Shown here: positions 26,855 through 34,314 of the stretch, piece after piece
Layout: each line of letters starts with the position of its first letter
Numbering within the stretch: position 1 is the first letter of the stretch
Source of the DNA: Westiellopsis prolifica IICB1
GTDB taxonomy: Bacteria; Cyanobacteriota; Cyanobacteriia; Cyanobacteriales; Nostocaceae
Assembly: GCF_004323185.1 (NCBI RefSeq)
Contig: NZ_NAPS01000002.1
Coordinates: 1,230,757 to 1,277,283, forward strand
Length of the DNA: 46,527 nt
Reading direction: 5' to 3'
Made by a program: the position numbers and the translations under genes
Notes under the pieces: generated by a model
Database searches by the model: none
The model's input: only the letters and a program-made list of their open reading frames with translations
Told to the model about the DNA's origin: nothing

Positions 26855-27796
26855 ATGCAGGCAACAATAGCCTCTTCTACAACCCCTATTCCTGGTAAAT
26901 GCTGGCAGTGGCGAGGACATAACATTTACTATGTACAAGCAGGACAACCCCAACCCCAACATCCGCCTTTACTGTTAGTGCATGGGTTTGGTGCTTCTAC
27001 TGACCATTGGCGCAAAAACATTGCTGAACTACAGCACGATTTTGAAGTTTGGGCTATAGACCTTTTGGGGTTTGGACGTTCAGCCAAGCCAAAGTTGCAG
27101 TATAGCGGTGATCTGTGGCGAGATCAGCTTTATGACTTTATCACTGAAGTCATAGGTCAAAAAGCTGTGTTGGTAGGTAATTCTCTGGGTGGCTATGCTA
27201 GCTTGTGTGTTGCAGCTCAACGTTGTGACGCAGTGGCGGGTTTAGTTTTATTAAACAGCGCAGGCCCGTTTAACGAGAACGAGCATACACCTGAACCAGA
27301 AGCACTACAAGCTCAGATAGAACCACCGCAACAGCAAGATAATTTGCAGAAACTTTTGGGTGATGTTGCCAAATGGATTTTTCAACAACCTTTTGCCCAG
27401 TTTCTATTATTTCACTACGTCCGGCAAAAAAGCGTCATTCGTCAAACTCTAGAAAAAGTTTATCTTGACAAAAGCGCAATTACAGAACAATTAATAGAAG
27501 AAATTTCTCGCCCTGCTTATGATCAAGGTGCTTTCGATGTCTTTTCTTCGGTGTTTAGAACTCCCCAAGGCGAAAAAGTAGATATGCTACTTAAGCAATT
27601 AACTTGTCAGTTACTACTATTGTGGGGAGAAGCTGATCCTTGGATTAACGCTAGAGAACGTTCCCAAAAATTTCGTCAATATTATCCGCAACTGACAGAA
27701 CATTTTCTACAAGCGGGTCATTGTCCCCATGATGAAGTACCAGATCAGGTTAATTCCTTACTACGGGAATGGGTTTTATCTGTAGTTAGTGATTAG
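26855..27796 (+). CDS. Alpha/beta-fold hydrolase
   Basis: This 313-residue alpha/beta hydrolase has an oxyanion segment LLLVHGFGASTDHWRKN, nucleophile Ser in VLVGNSLGGYASL, a probable catalytic Asp in LLLWGEADPWI and His in AGHCPHDEVP, so the triad appears complete. A lid region lies at about 140-215. GFGRSAKP and the general layout resemble the pheophytinase-like and epoxide-hydrolase-like group of cyanobacterial hydrolases; the substrate cannot be read from sequence. No signal peptide is present. It is divergent from aroE. A 14-bp perfect hairpin (27820-27850) lies 24 bp after the stop. Confidence 0.88.
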   Translation: MQATIASSTTPIPGKCWQWRGHNIYYVQAGQPQPQHPPLLLVHGFGASTDHWRKNIAELQHDFEVWAIDLLGFGRSAKPKLQYSGDLWRDQLYDFITEVIGQKAVLVGNSLGGYASLCVAAQRCDAVAGLVLLNSAGPFNENEHTPEPEALQAQIEPPQQQDNLQKLLGDVAKWIFQQPFAQFLLFHYVRQKSVIRQTLEKVYLDKSAITEQLIEEISRPAYDQGAFDVFSSVFRTPQGEKVDMLLKQLTCQLLLLWGEADPWINARERSQKFRQYYPQLTEHFLQAGHCPHDEVPDQVNSLLREWVLSVVSD

Positions 27797-27819
27797 TCTG
27801 CGACTAGTGAGGAGTTATA

Positions 27820-27850
27820 GATCCCCGATTTCTTAGAGAAATCGGGGATC
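27820..27850. terminator. Perfect GATCCCCGAT hairpin after the hydrolase gene
   Basis: GATCCCCGATTTCT and AGAAATCGGGGATC form a 14-bp stem with a 3-nt loop. It is followed by TGATGTATTTTTG, so it may stop transcription of the hydrolase gene. The same GATCCCCGA stem recurs at 46416-46446 and in the core of the 34607-34720 element, so it is also a dispersed repeat. Confidence 0.55.
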
Positions 27851-27863
27851 TGATGTATTTTTG

Positions 27864-28205
27864 ATGAGCGATCGCCTTCCGAAAAGTTACTGGGTATCTA
27901 AGCACTTTTCAAATTCACTTTGTGACAAAATCATTCCATCAATCGAAAACATCGCGACGTTTGTGGTCAACGTCGCGACATTTGTGGCTAACATCGCGAC
28001 GTTTGTGGCTAACATCGCGACGTTTGTGGCTAACATCGCGACGTTTGTGGTCAACATCGCGACGTTTGTGGTCAACATCGTCTTGTTCATAAAGAACATC
28101 GTGACATTTGCCACTAACATCGCGACGTTGCTTATGAATGAGACGACATTCACCACAAACGTGAAGGCGATGCTAGAAAGCAGCTGCTACGCGATCGCAA
28201 ATTAA
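27864..28205 (+). CDS. Possible heptapeptide-repeat protein (coding strand uncertain)
   Basis: The frame encodes ~113 residues. It starts MSDRLPKSYWVSKHFSNSLC and then has at least ten consecutive seven-residue units of the form N-[IV]-A-T-F-V-x, produced by the 21-bp repeats at 27948-28178. The later units drift in sequence (NIVLFIK, NIVTFAT, NIATLLM, NETTFTT, NVKAMLE) while keeping Asn every seventh residue. That could mean a hydrophobic helical repeat. No ribosome-binding site is seen. The opposite strand is also open (27887-28156, GTG start) and gives an equally regular T-N-V-A-M-L-A heptad, so neither strand is proven to be the gene. Confidence 0.35.
   Translation: MSDRLPKSYWVSKHFSNSLCDKIIPSIENIATFVVNVATFVANIATFVANIATFVANIATFVVNIATFVVNIVLFIKNIVTFATNIATLLMNETTFTTNVKAMLESSCYAIAN
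27948..28178. repeat. 21-bp tandem repeat (minisatellite)
   Basis: Six near-identical units of AACATCGCGACGTTTGTGG plus two bases begin at 27948, 27969, 27990, 28011, 28032 and 28053. About five degenerate units continue to 28178. The period is exactly 21 bp, so neither strand is thrown out of frame. There are no spacers, which excludes a CRISPR array. Confidence 0.9.
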
Positions 28206-28251
28206 TGATTAAATTTATAGCGCCGAAATTTCGCGTCTCTACCTGTATTGC

Positions 28252-29796
28252 CTATAATTTTGCCAACAATCCCAAAAAGCGCTTAGTATTTGCCGTCAAC
28301 AGTGTCCGTCGATAAGCATCCGCCGCTTTCTTAATTCCTTCTGCTTGTGTCGGGTAAGGATGAATGACGCTACTCATCTTACTCAAACCAATTTTATTCA
28401 CAATTGCTGTGGTGACTTCCGAAATCATCTCACCTGCATGACGGGCGACAATGGTTGCACCAATAATTTGATCTGATCCTTTTTTGTAGAGGATTTTGAC
28501 AAAACCATCTTCTTCACCATCTGCGATCGCTCGATCTACACTACCAAAAGGTATCTTAATCGTATTTACATCAATACCTTTTTTTTGTGCTTCTTGTTCA
28601 TACATCCCCACATGGGCAATTTCTGGATCAGTATACGTTACCCATGGCATAACTAAATTACTAAGTTTATAACGTCCCAAACCAAAAGGAGAAAATAAAG
28701 TATTCTTAATAACTATCCGCGCCGCCGCATCCGCAGCATGAGTAAATTTCCAATCCATGCAGATATCACCAGCAGCATAAATCTTGGGGTTGGTGGTTTG
28801 CAAATAATCATTTACCATTACACCCCGTTGCTGATCATACTCCACACCCACAGTTTCTAAATTTAAACCTTCTACATTCGGGACACGCCCCGCACCTGCT
28901 AAAATTTCATCTACTGTCACAGAATCTTCTCGACCATTGCAGCTAAAATATACGTTCTTACCATCGCTAATTTTTTCTACTCGCTGCATTTGGCAATTTA
29001 AAACCAAACGAATTCCTTCTTTAATAAAAACATTTTGCACAATTTCAGCAGCATCAGCATCTTCTTTATTCAGAATGTGGGAACCGCGATGGAAAAGCAC
29101 CACTTCACAACCCAAGCGTCGGAATGCTTGCGCCAATTCGCAACCAATCGGCCCACCACCAATTACCGCCAAACGTCTTGGTCGTTGAGTCAGAGAAAAA
29201 ACTGTCTCGTTAGTTAAATAACCTGCTTGTTCAATTCCTGGAATCGAAAGACGCGCCGCTCTTGCACCAGTAGCAATCACAGCCTTTTTAAAGTTGAGAG
29301 TTTTGTCACCAACCACTACACTATTATTACTCGAAAAACTAGCGCTACCCAAAAAAACATCAACTCCCAGCTTTTGAAAACGTTCCGCCGAGTCATGATG
29401 GCTAATACCAGCACGCAGCTTTCGCATTCTTTCCATGACTGCGGGAAAATCCACATCGATGTGTTGGGGGATATTGACTCCAAAGTTTTTCGCATTCCAA
29501 ATTTCACCCACAACCCGCGCCGACCGGATGACACACTTTGATGGTACGCAACCCACATTCAAGCAATCTCCACCCATGAGATGCTTTTCAATCAACGCCA
29601 CTTTCAAACCTAAATCTAAACCCGCCGCACCCGCAGCTACCACCAATCCCGCCGTACCCGCACCAATCACAACCAAGTCATAATCATCAGCAGGCTTGGG
29701 ATTCATCCAATCAGGTGGATGCACGTAGGAAACAAGCCTTTGATTATACTCATCTAATGGGCGAATTATGACTTTTTGAAATTCCGAATTAGACAT
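28252..29796 (-). CDS. Mercuric-reductase-like FAD/NAD(P)-dependent disulfide oxidoreductase
   Basis: This 514-residue flavoprotein belongs to the pyridine nucleotide-disulfide oxidoreductase class I family. The FAD site is LVVIGAGTAGLVVAAGAAGL, the redox disulfide is in GGDCLNVGCVPSKC, the NAD(P) loop is LAVIGGGPIGCELAQAF, and the second FAD contact is IYAAGDI. The dimer-interface motif is HPYPTQAE. Databases often call such proteins mercuric reductase, but the C-terminus (TKRFLGLLAKL) lacks the vicinal cysteine pair that delivers Hg(II), so mercury reduction is doubtful. It lies downstream of two TVP38/TMEM64 genes on the same strand, an association also seen as gene fusions elsewhere. Confidence 0.9.
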   Translation of the reverse strand: MSNSEFQKVIIRPLDEYNQRLVSYVHPPDWMNPKPADDYDLVVIGAGTAGLVVAAGAAGLDLGLKVALIEKHLMGGDCLNVGCVPSKCVIRSARVVGEIWNAKNFGVNIPQHIDVDFPAVMERMRKLRAGISHHDSAERFQKLGVDVFLGSASFSSNNSVVVGDKTLNFKKAVIATGARAARLSIPGIEQAGYLTNETVFSLTQRPRRLAVIGGGPIGCELAQAFRRLGCEVVLFHRGSHILNKEDADAAEIVQNVFIKEGIRLVLNCQMQRVEKISDGKNVYFSCNGREDSVTVDEILAGAGRVPNVEGLNLETVGVEYDQQRGVMVNDYLQTTNPKIYAAGDICMDWKFTHAADAAARIVIKNTLFSPFGLGRYKLSNLVMPWVTYTDPEIAHVGMYEQEAQKKGIDVNTIKIPFGSVDRAIADGEEDGFVKILYKKGSDQIIGATIVARHAGEMISEVTTAIVNKIGLSKMSSVIHPYPTQAEGIKKAADAYRRTLLTANTKRFLGLLAKL

Positions 29797-29867
29797 TACG
29801 ATAACCTGTTTATATTATTGGTGATCAGCCGTTTCAAAGTGTTAATTTGGAAAATTCTTGGTGTCTA

Positions 29868-29905
29868 TGTGTGTTGGTGTTTCACCACAAAAACACCAAC
29901 ACACA
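29868..29905. terminator. 15-bp perfect hairpin between the TVP38 gene and the flavoprotein gene
   Basis: TGTGTGTTGGTGTTT (29868-29882) is the exact inverse of AAACACCAACACACA (29891-29905), with an 8-nt loop. It lies in the 139-bp gap after the proximal TVP38 stop and before the flavoprotein start, so it could attenuate or end the minus-strand transcript or protect its 3' end. There is no strong U-tract. Confidence 0.5.
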
Positions 29906-29935
29906 AAGGAAGAAATATAAGCTTATTGACTTCTT

Positions 29936-30703
29936 CTACAAAACGTCCTGTTCCAAAGCTTTTCTCGCAATCCGAGTCACATAAATTGTGACTGCAACTG
30001 TGGCAATAAAACCTATAATCCGAATTGCCCATTGTACTGTCGGGTTGGTTGGTTGAGTTTGTGTACCAATCATGGCAATATTTCCAGCTAGGGAACCAAT
30101 GTAAACATACATAATTGTTCCGGGGATCATGCCTACAGAACCAATAAAGTAGTCTTTGAGGGAAACGTCGGTGACACCGAAGGCATAGTTTAATAAGTTA
30201 AAGGGAAATATGGGGGAAAGTCGGGTTAATAGAACTATTTTGAGTCCTTCTCTACCAACAGCGCGGTCAATGGCGGCAAATTTTTTGTTATCTGCGATTT
30301 TTGTAGCTACCCAGTTTCTCGCTAGGTAACGTCCAACTAGGAAAGCAGCTGTTGCACCCAAGGTTGCACCAATAAAGACGTAAATGGAACCCCAGATGAC
30401 ACCGAAGACGACGCCTGCACCTAAAGTGAGGATGGAACCTGGTAAAAAAGCAACGGTGGCGATGATGTAGAGGACAATAAATGCGATCGCTCCTACTGTA
30501 CCAAGATTGTCTATCCACTGCAAAGCGTTTCGCAACCATTCTTGAGGATTAAATCCTGGGGTTTTTACAGCTTGTTGTGCTAATGCAGAGTTTGTGTCTA
30601 GGCAAAAAATTAAGGTAAATACAAGTAAGGTGAAAAAAGTTTGTTTGAAGAATTTATGCGGTTTTTGGGATTTGAGTTTATTTGGTAAGGTTTGATTTTT
30701 CAT
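29936..30703 (-). CDS. TVP38/TMEM64 family membrane protein (VTT domain), copy 2
   Basis: The 255-residue integral membrane protein has the VTT (DedA-like) fold: an N-terminal basic segment and hydrophobic helix (~22-42), a reentrant signature FLPGSILTLGAGVVFG, then GATAAFLVGRYLARNWV, and LTRLSPIFPFNLLNYAFG followed by GSVGMIPGTIMYVYIGSLAG. These are the conserved VTT elements; relatives move lipids or ions across membranes. It closely resembles the gene at 30818-31519, so the pair is a tandem duplication. The longer N-terminus ends in an AxA-like sequence (NSALAQQ). The mercuric-reductase-like gene follows. Confidence 0.88.
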   Translation of the reverse strand: MKNQTLPNKLKSQKPHKFFKQTFFTLLVFTLIFCLDTNSALAQQAVKTPGFNPQEWLRNALQWIDNLGTVGAIAFIVLYIIATVAFLPGSILTLGAGVVFGVIWGSIYVFIGATLGATAAFLVGRYLARNWVATKIADNKKFAAIDRAVGREGLKIVLLTRLSPIFPFNLLNYAFGVTDVSLKDYFIGSVGMIPGTIMYVYIGSLAGNIAMIGTQTQPTNPTVQWAIRIIGFIATVAVTIYVTRIARKALEQDVL

Positions 30704-30817
30704 GAGTGGTAAGTATTAATTAAGAAGTCATTTATAAGTAAATATTAAGTAACGCATTATTAAGGTGGCGGTGCGTTACGCTCTGCTTTAACGCACCCTA
30801 CAATAAACTTTTTATTT

Positions 30818-31519
30818 TTACTCTACGCTTTCTTTCAGTGCTTTTTGAGCAATTCTAGTTATGTAAATAGTGACAAATATAGTGGCAATTAATCCTATGA
30901 TTTGTATTAGCCATTTTCCAATTTGTGCTTCTGGGGTTGTTGGCTGGTTGGAAGTGCTAATCATTGCTAAGTCGGTAGCAAGGGAACCGATATAAACGTA
31001 CATCACAGTACCTGGAATCATACCAATTGAACCCAAGATATAATCTTTCAGTGAAACTTGGGTGATTCCGAAAGCATAATTTAACAAGTTAAATGGAAAG
31101 ATGGGAGACAAGCGAGTCAAAAATACTATTTTTAATCCTTCTTTGGCAACTGCTTGATTGATTGCTTGAAATTTTGGATGCTTTTCTAATTGTCTACAAA
31201 CCCAATCTCGTGATAAATAACGTCCTATTAAGAATGCAAAAGTAGCTCCGATAGTAGCAGCAATTAATACATAGACAGAACCCCAAACTAAGCCAAAGAG
31301 ACAACCACCTTTGAGTGTGAGTAAGGAGCCGGGTATAAAAAGTAAGGTTGCTAAATTATAGATAAAAACGAATGCGATCGCACCAAATGGACCAAGACTT
31401 TCAATCCAGATAATTAATGTCTGCAACCATTCCTGAATATTCAAATATTTGGCAGCAATAATCAAGCTGACAACTAGAAAAAATAATAGTATTAGTTTGA
31501 GCTTAGATTTGTTTTGCAT
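30818..31519 (-). CDS. TVP38/TMEM64 family membrane protein (VTT domain), copy 1
   Basis: This paralogue of the next gene has about 233 residues. It begins MQNKSKLKLILLFFLVVSLI and carries FIPGSLLTLKGGCLFGLVWGS, GRYLSRDWVCRQLEKHP, LTRLSPIFPFNLLNYAFG and GSIGMIPGTVMYVYIGSLA. The frame is open for 47 more codons upstream (to 31660), but that stretch translates GATCGGGGAT/CCCCGATC-type repeat DNA and would put Pro-rich nonsense before the first helix. I therefore start at the ATG at 31519, although no good ribosome-binding site precedes it. It lies in a minus-strand row after the glycosyltransferase gene and before its paralogue. Confidence 0.87.
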   Translation of the reverse strand: MQNKSKLKLILLFFLVVSLIIAAKYLNIQEWLQTLIIWIESLGPFGAIAFVFIYNLATLLFIPGSLLTLKGGCLFGLVWGSVYVLIAATIGATFAFLIGRYLSRDWVCRQLEKHPKFQAINQAVAKEGLKIVFLTRLSPIFPFNLLNYAFGITQVSLKDYILGSIGMIPGTVMYVYIGSLATDLAMISTSNQPTTPEAQIGKWLIQIIGLIATIFVTIYITRIAQKALKESVE

Positions 31520-31747
31520 ATCGGGGATCGGGGACAGGGGATCGCTTAAGGTGGGGCCCCCTCTGGGGATAAGGGGTAACGGGGATCGGGGATCGGGGAC
31601 AAGGGAGCAGGGAGCTCTTAGCAGGGAGACAAAGGAGAATGACCGATGCCCAATGCCCAATGACCAATGACCATTGTACAGACGCGATTTATCGCGTCTC
31701 TAATCACCTAACCACTAACAAACTACATAAACAAAATGAGAAACTAC

Positions 31748-32470
31748 TTAAAACCTTTTAAGTTTTTCCCGACGATACCAACTGCGAATTCGTTGGGGGG
31801 AGATTCCGAGAAAATATGCGATGATTACTATTTGATTCGTTAATGTTGTTTGCCAAACTCCTTTTTTGAGCCAGCGTCGTGCTGAGGTAATAACTGGTAC
31901 AAAAATAAGCGTGATTTTACCCAGGGTTTTTAAACGTCGTATGAGTTCAAAGTCTTCCATGATTGGTAACTCTGGAAAGCCACCAATATGATTAAATATA
32001 TTTTTAGTTAAAAAAATTGCTTGGTCTCCATAGGGCATTTGTAGAAAGCGCGATCGCATGTTCACTCCCCATTCTACTAGTCGTAAACTTGGCTGTTCTG
32101 CACCAATTCGCAAGCAAAATGCACCTGCTACAACTCCAGAATGTGTAAGTGCTTCGCGAACCATGACATCAAATCCAAGCGGTAAGCGAGTATCAGCATG
32201 GAGAAACAGCAAAATTTCGCCCCTAGCAACAGCAGCACCTGCATTCATTTGCATGGCGCGTCCAGGAGCAGATAATATTACTTTGACGCCTAAAGAATCG
32301 GCGATTTGTACTGTTTCATCTTGGGAACCACCATCGACTACAATTACTTCGACATGATTGCTTGTTTGAGTGCTAGCTAAGGCTGCTTTGATGTTCCCCG
32401 CTTCATTGAGAGTTGGAATAATAATGGAGATTGTAGCAGGAGTAATGTTTTGACTAATAATTTCTGTCAT
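31748..32470 (-). CDS. TIGR04283-type family 2 glycosyltransferase
   Basis: The 240-residue GT-A glycosyltransferase has SIIIPTLNEAGNIKAALAST, the nucleotide/metal segment VIVVDGGSQDETVQIADSLG and GEILLFLHADTRLPLGFD (DxD-like HAD). The later segment FPELPIMEDFELIRRLKTLG matches what I recall of TIGR04283, the transferase family linked to arsenosugar or rSAM/selenodomain clusters. No arsM or arsS is in this window, so the substrate is not established. The ATG at 32470 sits in a CCAATGAC repeat unit. A C-terminal hydrophobic stretch (QIVIIAYFLGIS) may tether it to the membrane. It begins the minus-strand row that leads to the TVP38 genes. Confidence 0.85.
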   Translation of the reverse strand: MTEIISQNITPATISIIIPTLNEAGNIKAALASTQTSNHVEVIVVDGGSQDETVQIADSLGVKVILSAPGRAMQMNAGAAVARGEILLFLHADTRLPLGFDVMVREALTHSGVVAGAFCLRIGAEQPSLRLVEWGVNMRSRFLQMPYGDQAIFLTKNIFNHIGGFPELPIMEDFELIRRLKTLGKITLIFVPVITSARRWLKKGVWQTTLTNQIVIIAYFLGISPQRIRSWYRREKLKRF

Positions 32471-32534
32471 TGGTTATTGGTCATTGGTCATTGGTCTGTG
32501 AGTTATTTACTAAATTGTGATTGGAGAATTATCA

Positions 32535-33053
32535 ATGAAGCGTCATTTTATAGCTTGGTTACAGTCTGTTTTATGTGTTGTGCTATTTATTTGTTTCACA
32601 GGGTTGTTGTCAATTTTAAATACTCCTGCTGTTTTGGCGCAGGAAAACACGGTTAACTATACACTTTCTGACTTACGAAATCGAGATTTTGCTCATCAAG
32701 ATTTACATGGAACGTCTTTTGCTGGTGCTGAAATGCAGCGAGCAAATTTTCAGGGAGCAAATTTGAGTGGAACTATTCTAACTAAGGGGTCATTTTTACA
32801 AGCTGATTTGAGTGATACTAATTTAGCAGAAGCATTTGCTGACCGCGTGATTTTTAATAAAGCTAATTTAACTAATGCTATTTTTACTGATGCGATGCTT
32901 GCTAGTAGTCGCTTTTTTGAGGCGGATATTACAGGTGCAGATTTTTCCGGTGCAATTGTTGATGCTTACCAAGTAAAATTAATGTGCGATCGCGCTGATG
33001 GTATTAATCCGGTGACTGGTGTTTCAACCCGCGAAAGTTTGGGATGTCGGTGA
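32535..33053 (+). CDS. Exported pentapeptide-repeat protein
   Basis: This protein of ~172 residues has a Sec-type signal peptide ([20 protein letters not shown], cleavage near PAVLAQE) and then about a dozen A(D/N)LXX units ([20 protein letters not shown] and so on), predicted to fold as a right-handed four-sided beta helix. It ends with a short cap holding two cysteines ([14 protein letters not shown]). Thylakoid-lumen pentapeptide proteins of this size are common in cyanobacteria and their roles are largely unknown. The frame opens at GTG 32517, but GGAGAA at 32523-32528 stands 6 nt before the ATG at 32535, which I use. Confidence 0.88.
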   Translation: MKRHFIAWLQSVLCVVLFICFTGLLSILNTPAVLAQENTVNYTLSDLRNRDFAHQDLHGTSFAGAEMQRANFQGANLSGTILTKGSFLQADLSDTNLAEAFADRVIFNKANLTNAIFTDAMLASSRFFEADITGADFSGAIVDAYQVKLMCDRADGINPVTGVSTRESLGCR

Positions 33054-33063
33054 ATTTTAGATT

Positions 33064-33143
33064 GATAATATCTCAAAGTTCTACAAGCGTTGGCGAAGCC
33101 TCTCTGAAAGAGACTCGCTCAATGCATCTAATCTTCAAAGATG
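33064..33143. repeat. 80-bp block shared with the 3' end of the DUF3368 toxin gene
   Basis: An ungapped alignment with 34736-34815 gives about 75 of 80 identical bases. In that copy the last 25 bp encode the toxin C-terminus (FEDWML and stop, minus strand). Here only a decayed FED-stop remains, and the block lies between two pentapeptide-repeat frames. Confidence 0.8.
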
Positions 33144-33180
33144 GTGTACTAACCTCACTTCTGCCATCCTTAGTGATGCC

Positions 33181-33498
33181 ATGCTCAACGGTACTAACTT
33201 CAGCAATGCTAAACTTAGCAGTGCCAAACTCAAGAGTGCTGATCTTAGTGATGCTGACTTTAGCCGTGCTAACCTCAGCCGTGCCGACTTCAGTAATACC
33301 AAGCTCGCTTTTACTACTTTCAATAGTGCTAACCTCAATCGTGTTAACTTCGGTGGTGCAGATTTAGACAGTGCTGACTTCAGTGGTGCCAAAAACCTAA
33401 CTCCTGAGCAAGTTAAATCTGCTAAAAATTGGGATAAGGCGAAATACGACAAGGATTTTCGTGCCAAACTTGGTTTACCACCGGAAAAGGCGAAGTGA
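33181..33498 (+). CDS. Pentapeptide-repeat protein, apparently 5'-truncated
   Basis: From the ATG at 33181 the frame gives 105 residues with about 13 pentapeptide units (TNFSN AKLSS AKLKS ADLSD ADFSR ANLSR and so on) and then a helical tail, LTPEQVKSAKNWDKAKYDKDF, common after such repeats. Pentapeptide-like units continue in frame upstream (TNLTS AILSD) to about 33148, where the 80-bp toxin-derived block begins, and there is no signal peptide or ribosome-binding site. I infer that the original 5' end was lost or replaced at that junction. It may be a remnant of a second gene or of an extension of the gene before it. Confidence 0.6.
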   Translation: MLNGTNFSNAKLSSAKLKSADLSDADFSRANLSRADFSNTKLAFTTFNSANLNRVNFGGADLDSADFSGAKNLTPEQVKSAKNWDKAKYDKDFRAKLGLPPEKAK

Positions 33499-33600
33499 AT
33501 CAGTTAACAGTTAACAGTTATCAGTAAATCTTCATCACATTTTTGGATTATTCTTAGATATAACGAAGCTGGTTTTTCATCTCATCAGCTGTGACTTGAT

Positions 33601-33906
33601 TCAGTCATCATCTGATTCTGAAAATAAAGATTCTAAATCCCGATAACCGCTGACAACGCGAGCTATATCAATTCCATCTTCTCTGGAAGAGTAAAAAATA
33701 ATATAGTCATCTACAATAAACCCCCGCAAGCCATGAGCCAGATGATCATAGCTTTTTCCCATGTTTGGAAAGCCTGCCACCAGTTTACATTTTTGACGAA
33801 TAGTGTCAAAAAGCTTACTAGCTGCACGGGGATTACTCCGAGCAATATACTCACAAATTTCATCTAAGTCTTGAACAGCTGCATCGGAAAAAGAGTAATT
33901 GCTCAT
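33601..33906 (-). CDS. parE: ParE-type toxin of a type II toxin-antitoxin pair
   Basis: The 101-residue toxin belongs to the RelE/ParE superfamily. FSDAAVQDLDEICEYIARSNPRAASKLFDTIRQKC and LAGFPNMGKSYDHL-type segments are typical, as is LRGFIVDDYIIFYSSREDGIDIARVVSGYRDL near the C-terminus. ParE toxins usually poison DNA gyrase. The gene overlaps the upstream parD by 4 bp (ATGA), the normal antitoxin-first arrangement. An acidic tail (SESDDD) ends the protein. No inactivating change is visible. Confidence 0.9.
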   Translation of the reverse strand: MSNYSFSDAAVQDLDEICEYIARSNPRAASKLFDTIRQKCKLVAGFPNMGKSYDHLAHGLRGFIVDDYIIFYSSREDGIDIARVVSGYRDLESLFSESDDD

Positions 33907-34157
33907 GCTCCAGATTCAGCAATTTTATTCATCTTTTCTTGCAGTCTGGCAAAGACTATCTCGCCATCCGTTACCTGTCCTCTAGCAATTTGTTCAGTTC
34001 CCACGGCAATTTTCTGACGCAGTTCTTCTAGGCGATGCTCCCTTTCCTCAAGTAGTTTAAATGCTGCACTAATCACCTCTTGGGCGTTGGCATATTTCCC
34101 TGTTTCAATTTGGGATTGAATAAACTGCTCATCTTCAGGCTTCAGCGAAATATTCAT
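33903..34157 (-). CDS. parD: ParD-type antitoxin
   Basis: The 84-residue antitoxin has an N-terminal ribbon-helix-helix segment (MNISLKPEDEQFIQSQIETG followed by KYANAQEVISAAFKLLEERE) that binds DNA as a dimer. The C-terminal tail (EELRQKIAVGTEQIARGQVTDGE) wraps the toxin. It represses its own operon in characterised homologues. It starts only 4 bp after the stop of a truncated PIN-domain frame, so parDE is now transcribed from behind a second, broken toxin-antitoxin module. Confidence 0.9.
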   Translation of the reverse strand: MNISLKPEDEQFIQSQIETGKYANAQEVISAAFKLLEEREHRLEELRQKIAVGTEQIARGQVTDGEIVFARLQEKMNKIAESGA

Positions 34158-34161
34158 CGGC

Positions 34162-34314
34162 TTAAAACCTCTGTTCCCTTTTTCTGTAAGCTGTCACATA
34201 TCCAACCACTTGCCCAGAATCAATTGTATTAAACAAAGCTTCCGCGTCTTGCACAAATGGCTCTCGATCTAGCAAGTAATCTAAAAGAATATTAGTGTCA
34301 ATCAGAACTCTCAC
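34162..34314 (-). pseudogene. Truncated PIN-domain (VapC-like) toxin
   Basis: A 50-codon frame from GTG 34314 gives MRVLIDTNILLDYLLDREPF, then VQDAEALFNTIDSGQVVGYV and TAYRKREQRF and stops. The start is the N-terminal third of a PIN domain, with the first catalytic Asp in LIDTN. Full VapC proteins have ~135 residues and continue TA with an IFYIAR-type helix, which is missing here. The GTG overlaps the antitoxin's TAG stop by one base, the coupling expected of an intact pair. The lost 3' part has been replaced by the parD start region, so the toxin cannot be a complete nuclease. Confidence 0.7.

Noticed and set aside
27948-28178. Regular repeats that might be a CRISPR array
   Set aside because: The 21-bp units are contiguous with no spacers, and no cas genes are present.
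29227-29541. Plus-strand frames of 80-104 codons within the flavoprotein gene
   Set aside because: They are antisense to conserved FAD and redox motifs: shadow frames.
28252-29796. Functional mercuric reductase (merA)
   Set aside because: The active-site disulfide is present, but the N-terminal HMA domain and the C-terminal Cys-Cys pair are not, and no merR or merT is nearby.
33044-33467. Frames of ~107-110 codons on both strands across the pentapeptide region
   Set aside because: The 15-bp periodicity of pentapeptide DNA keeps other frames open. Only the frame with A(D/N)LXX units is credible.
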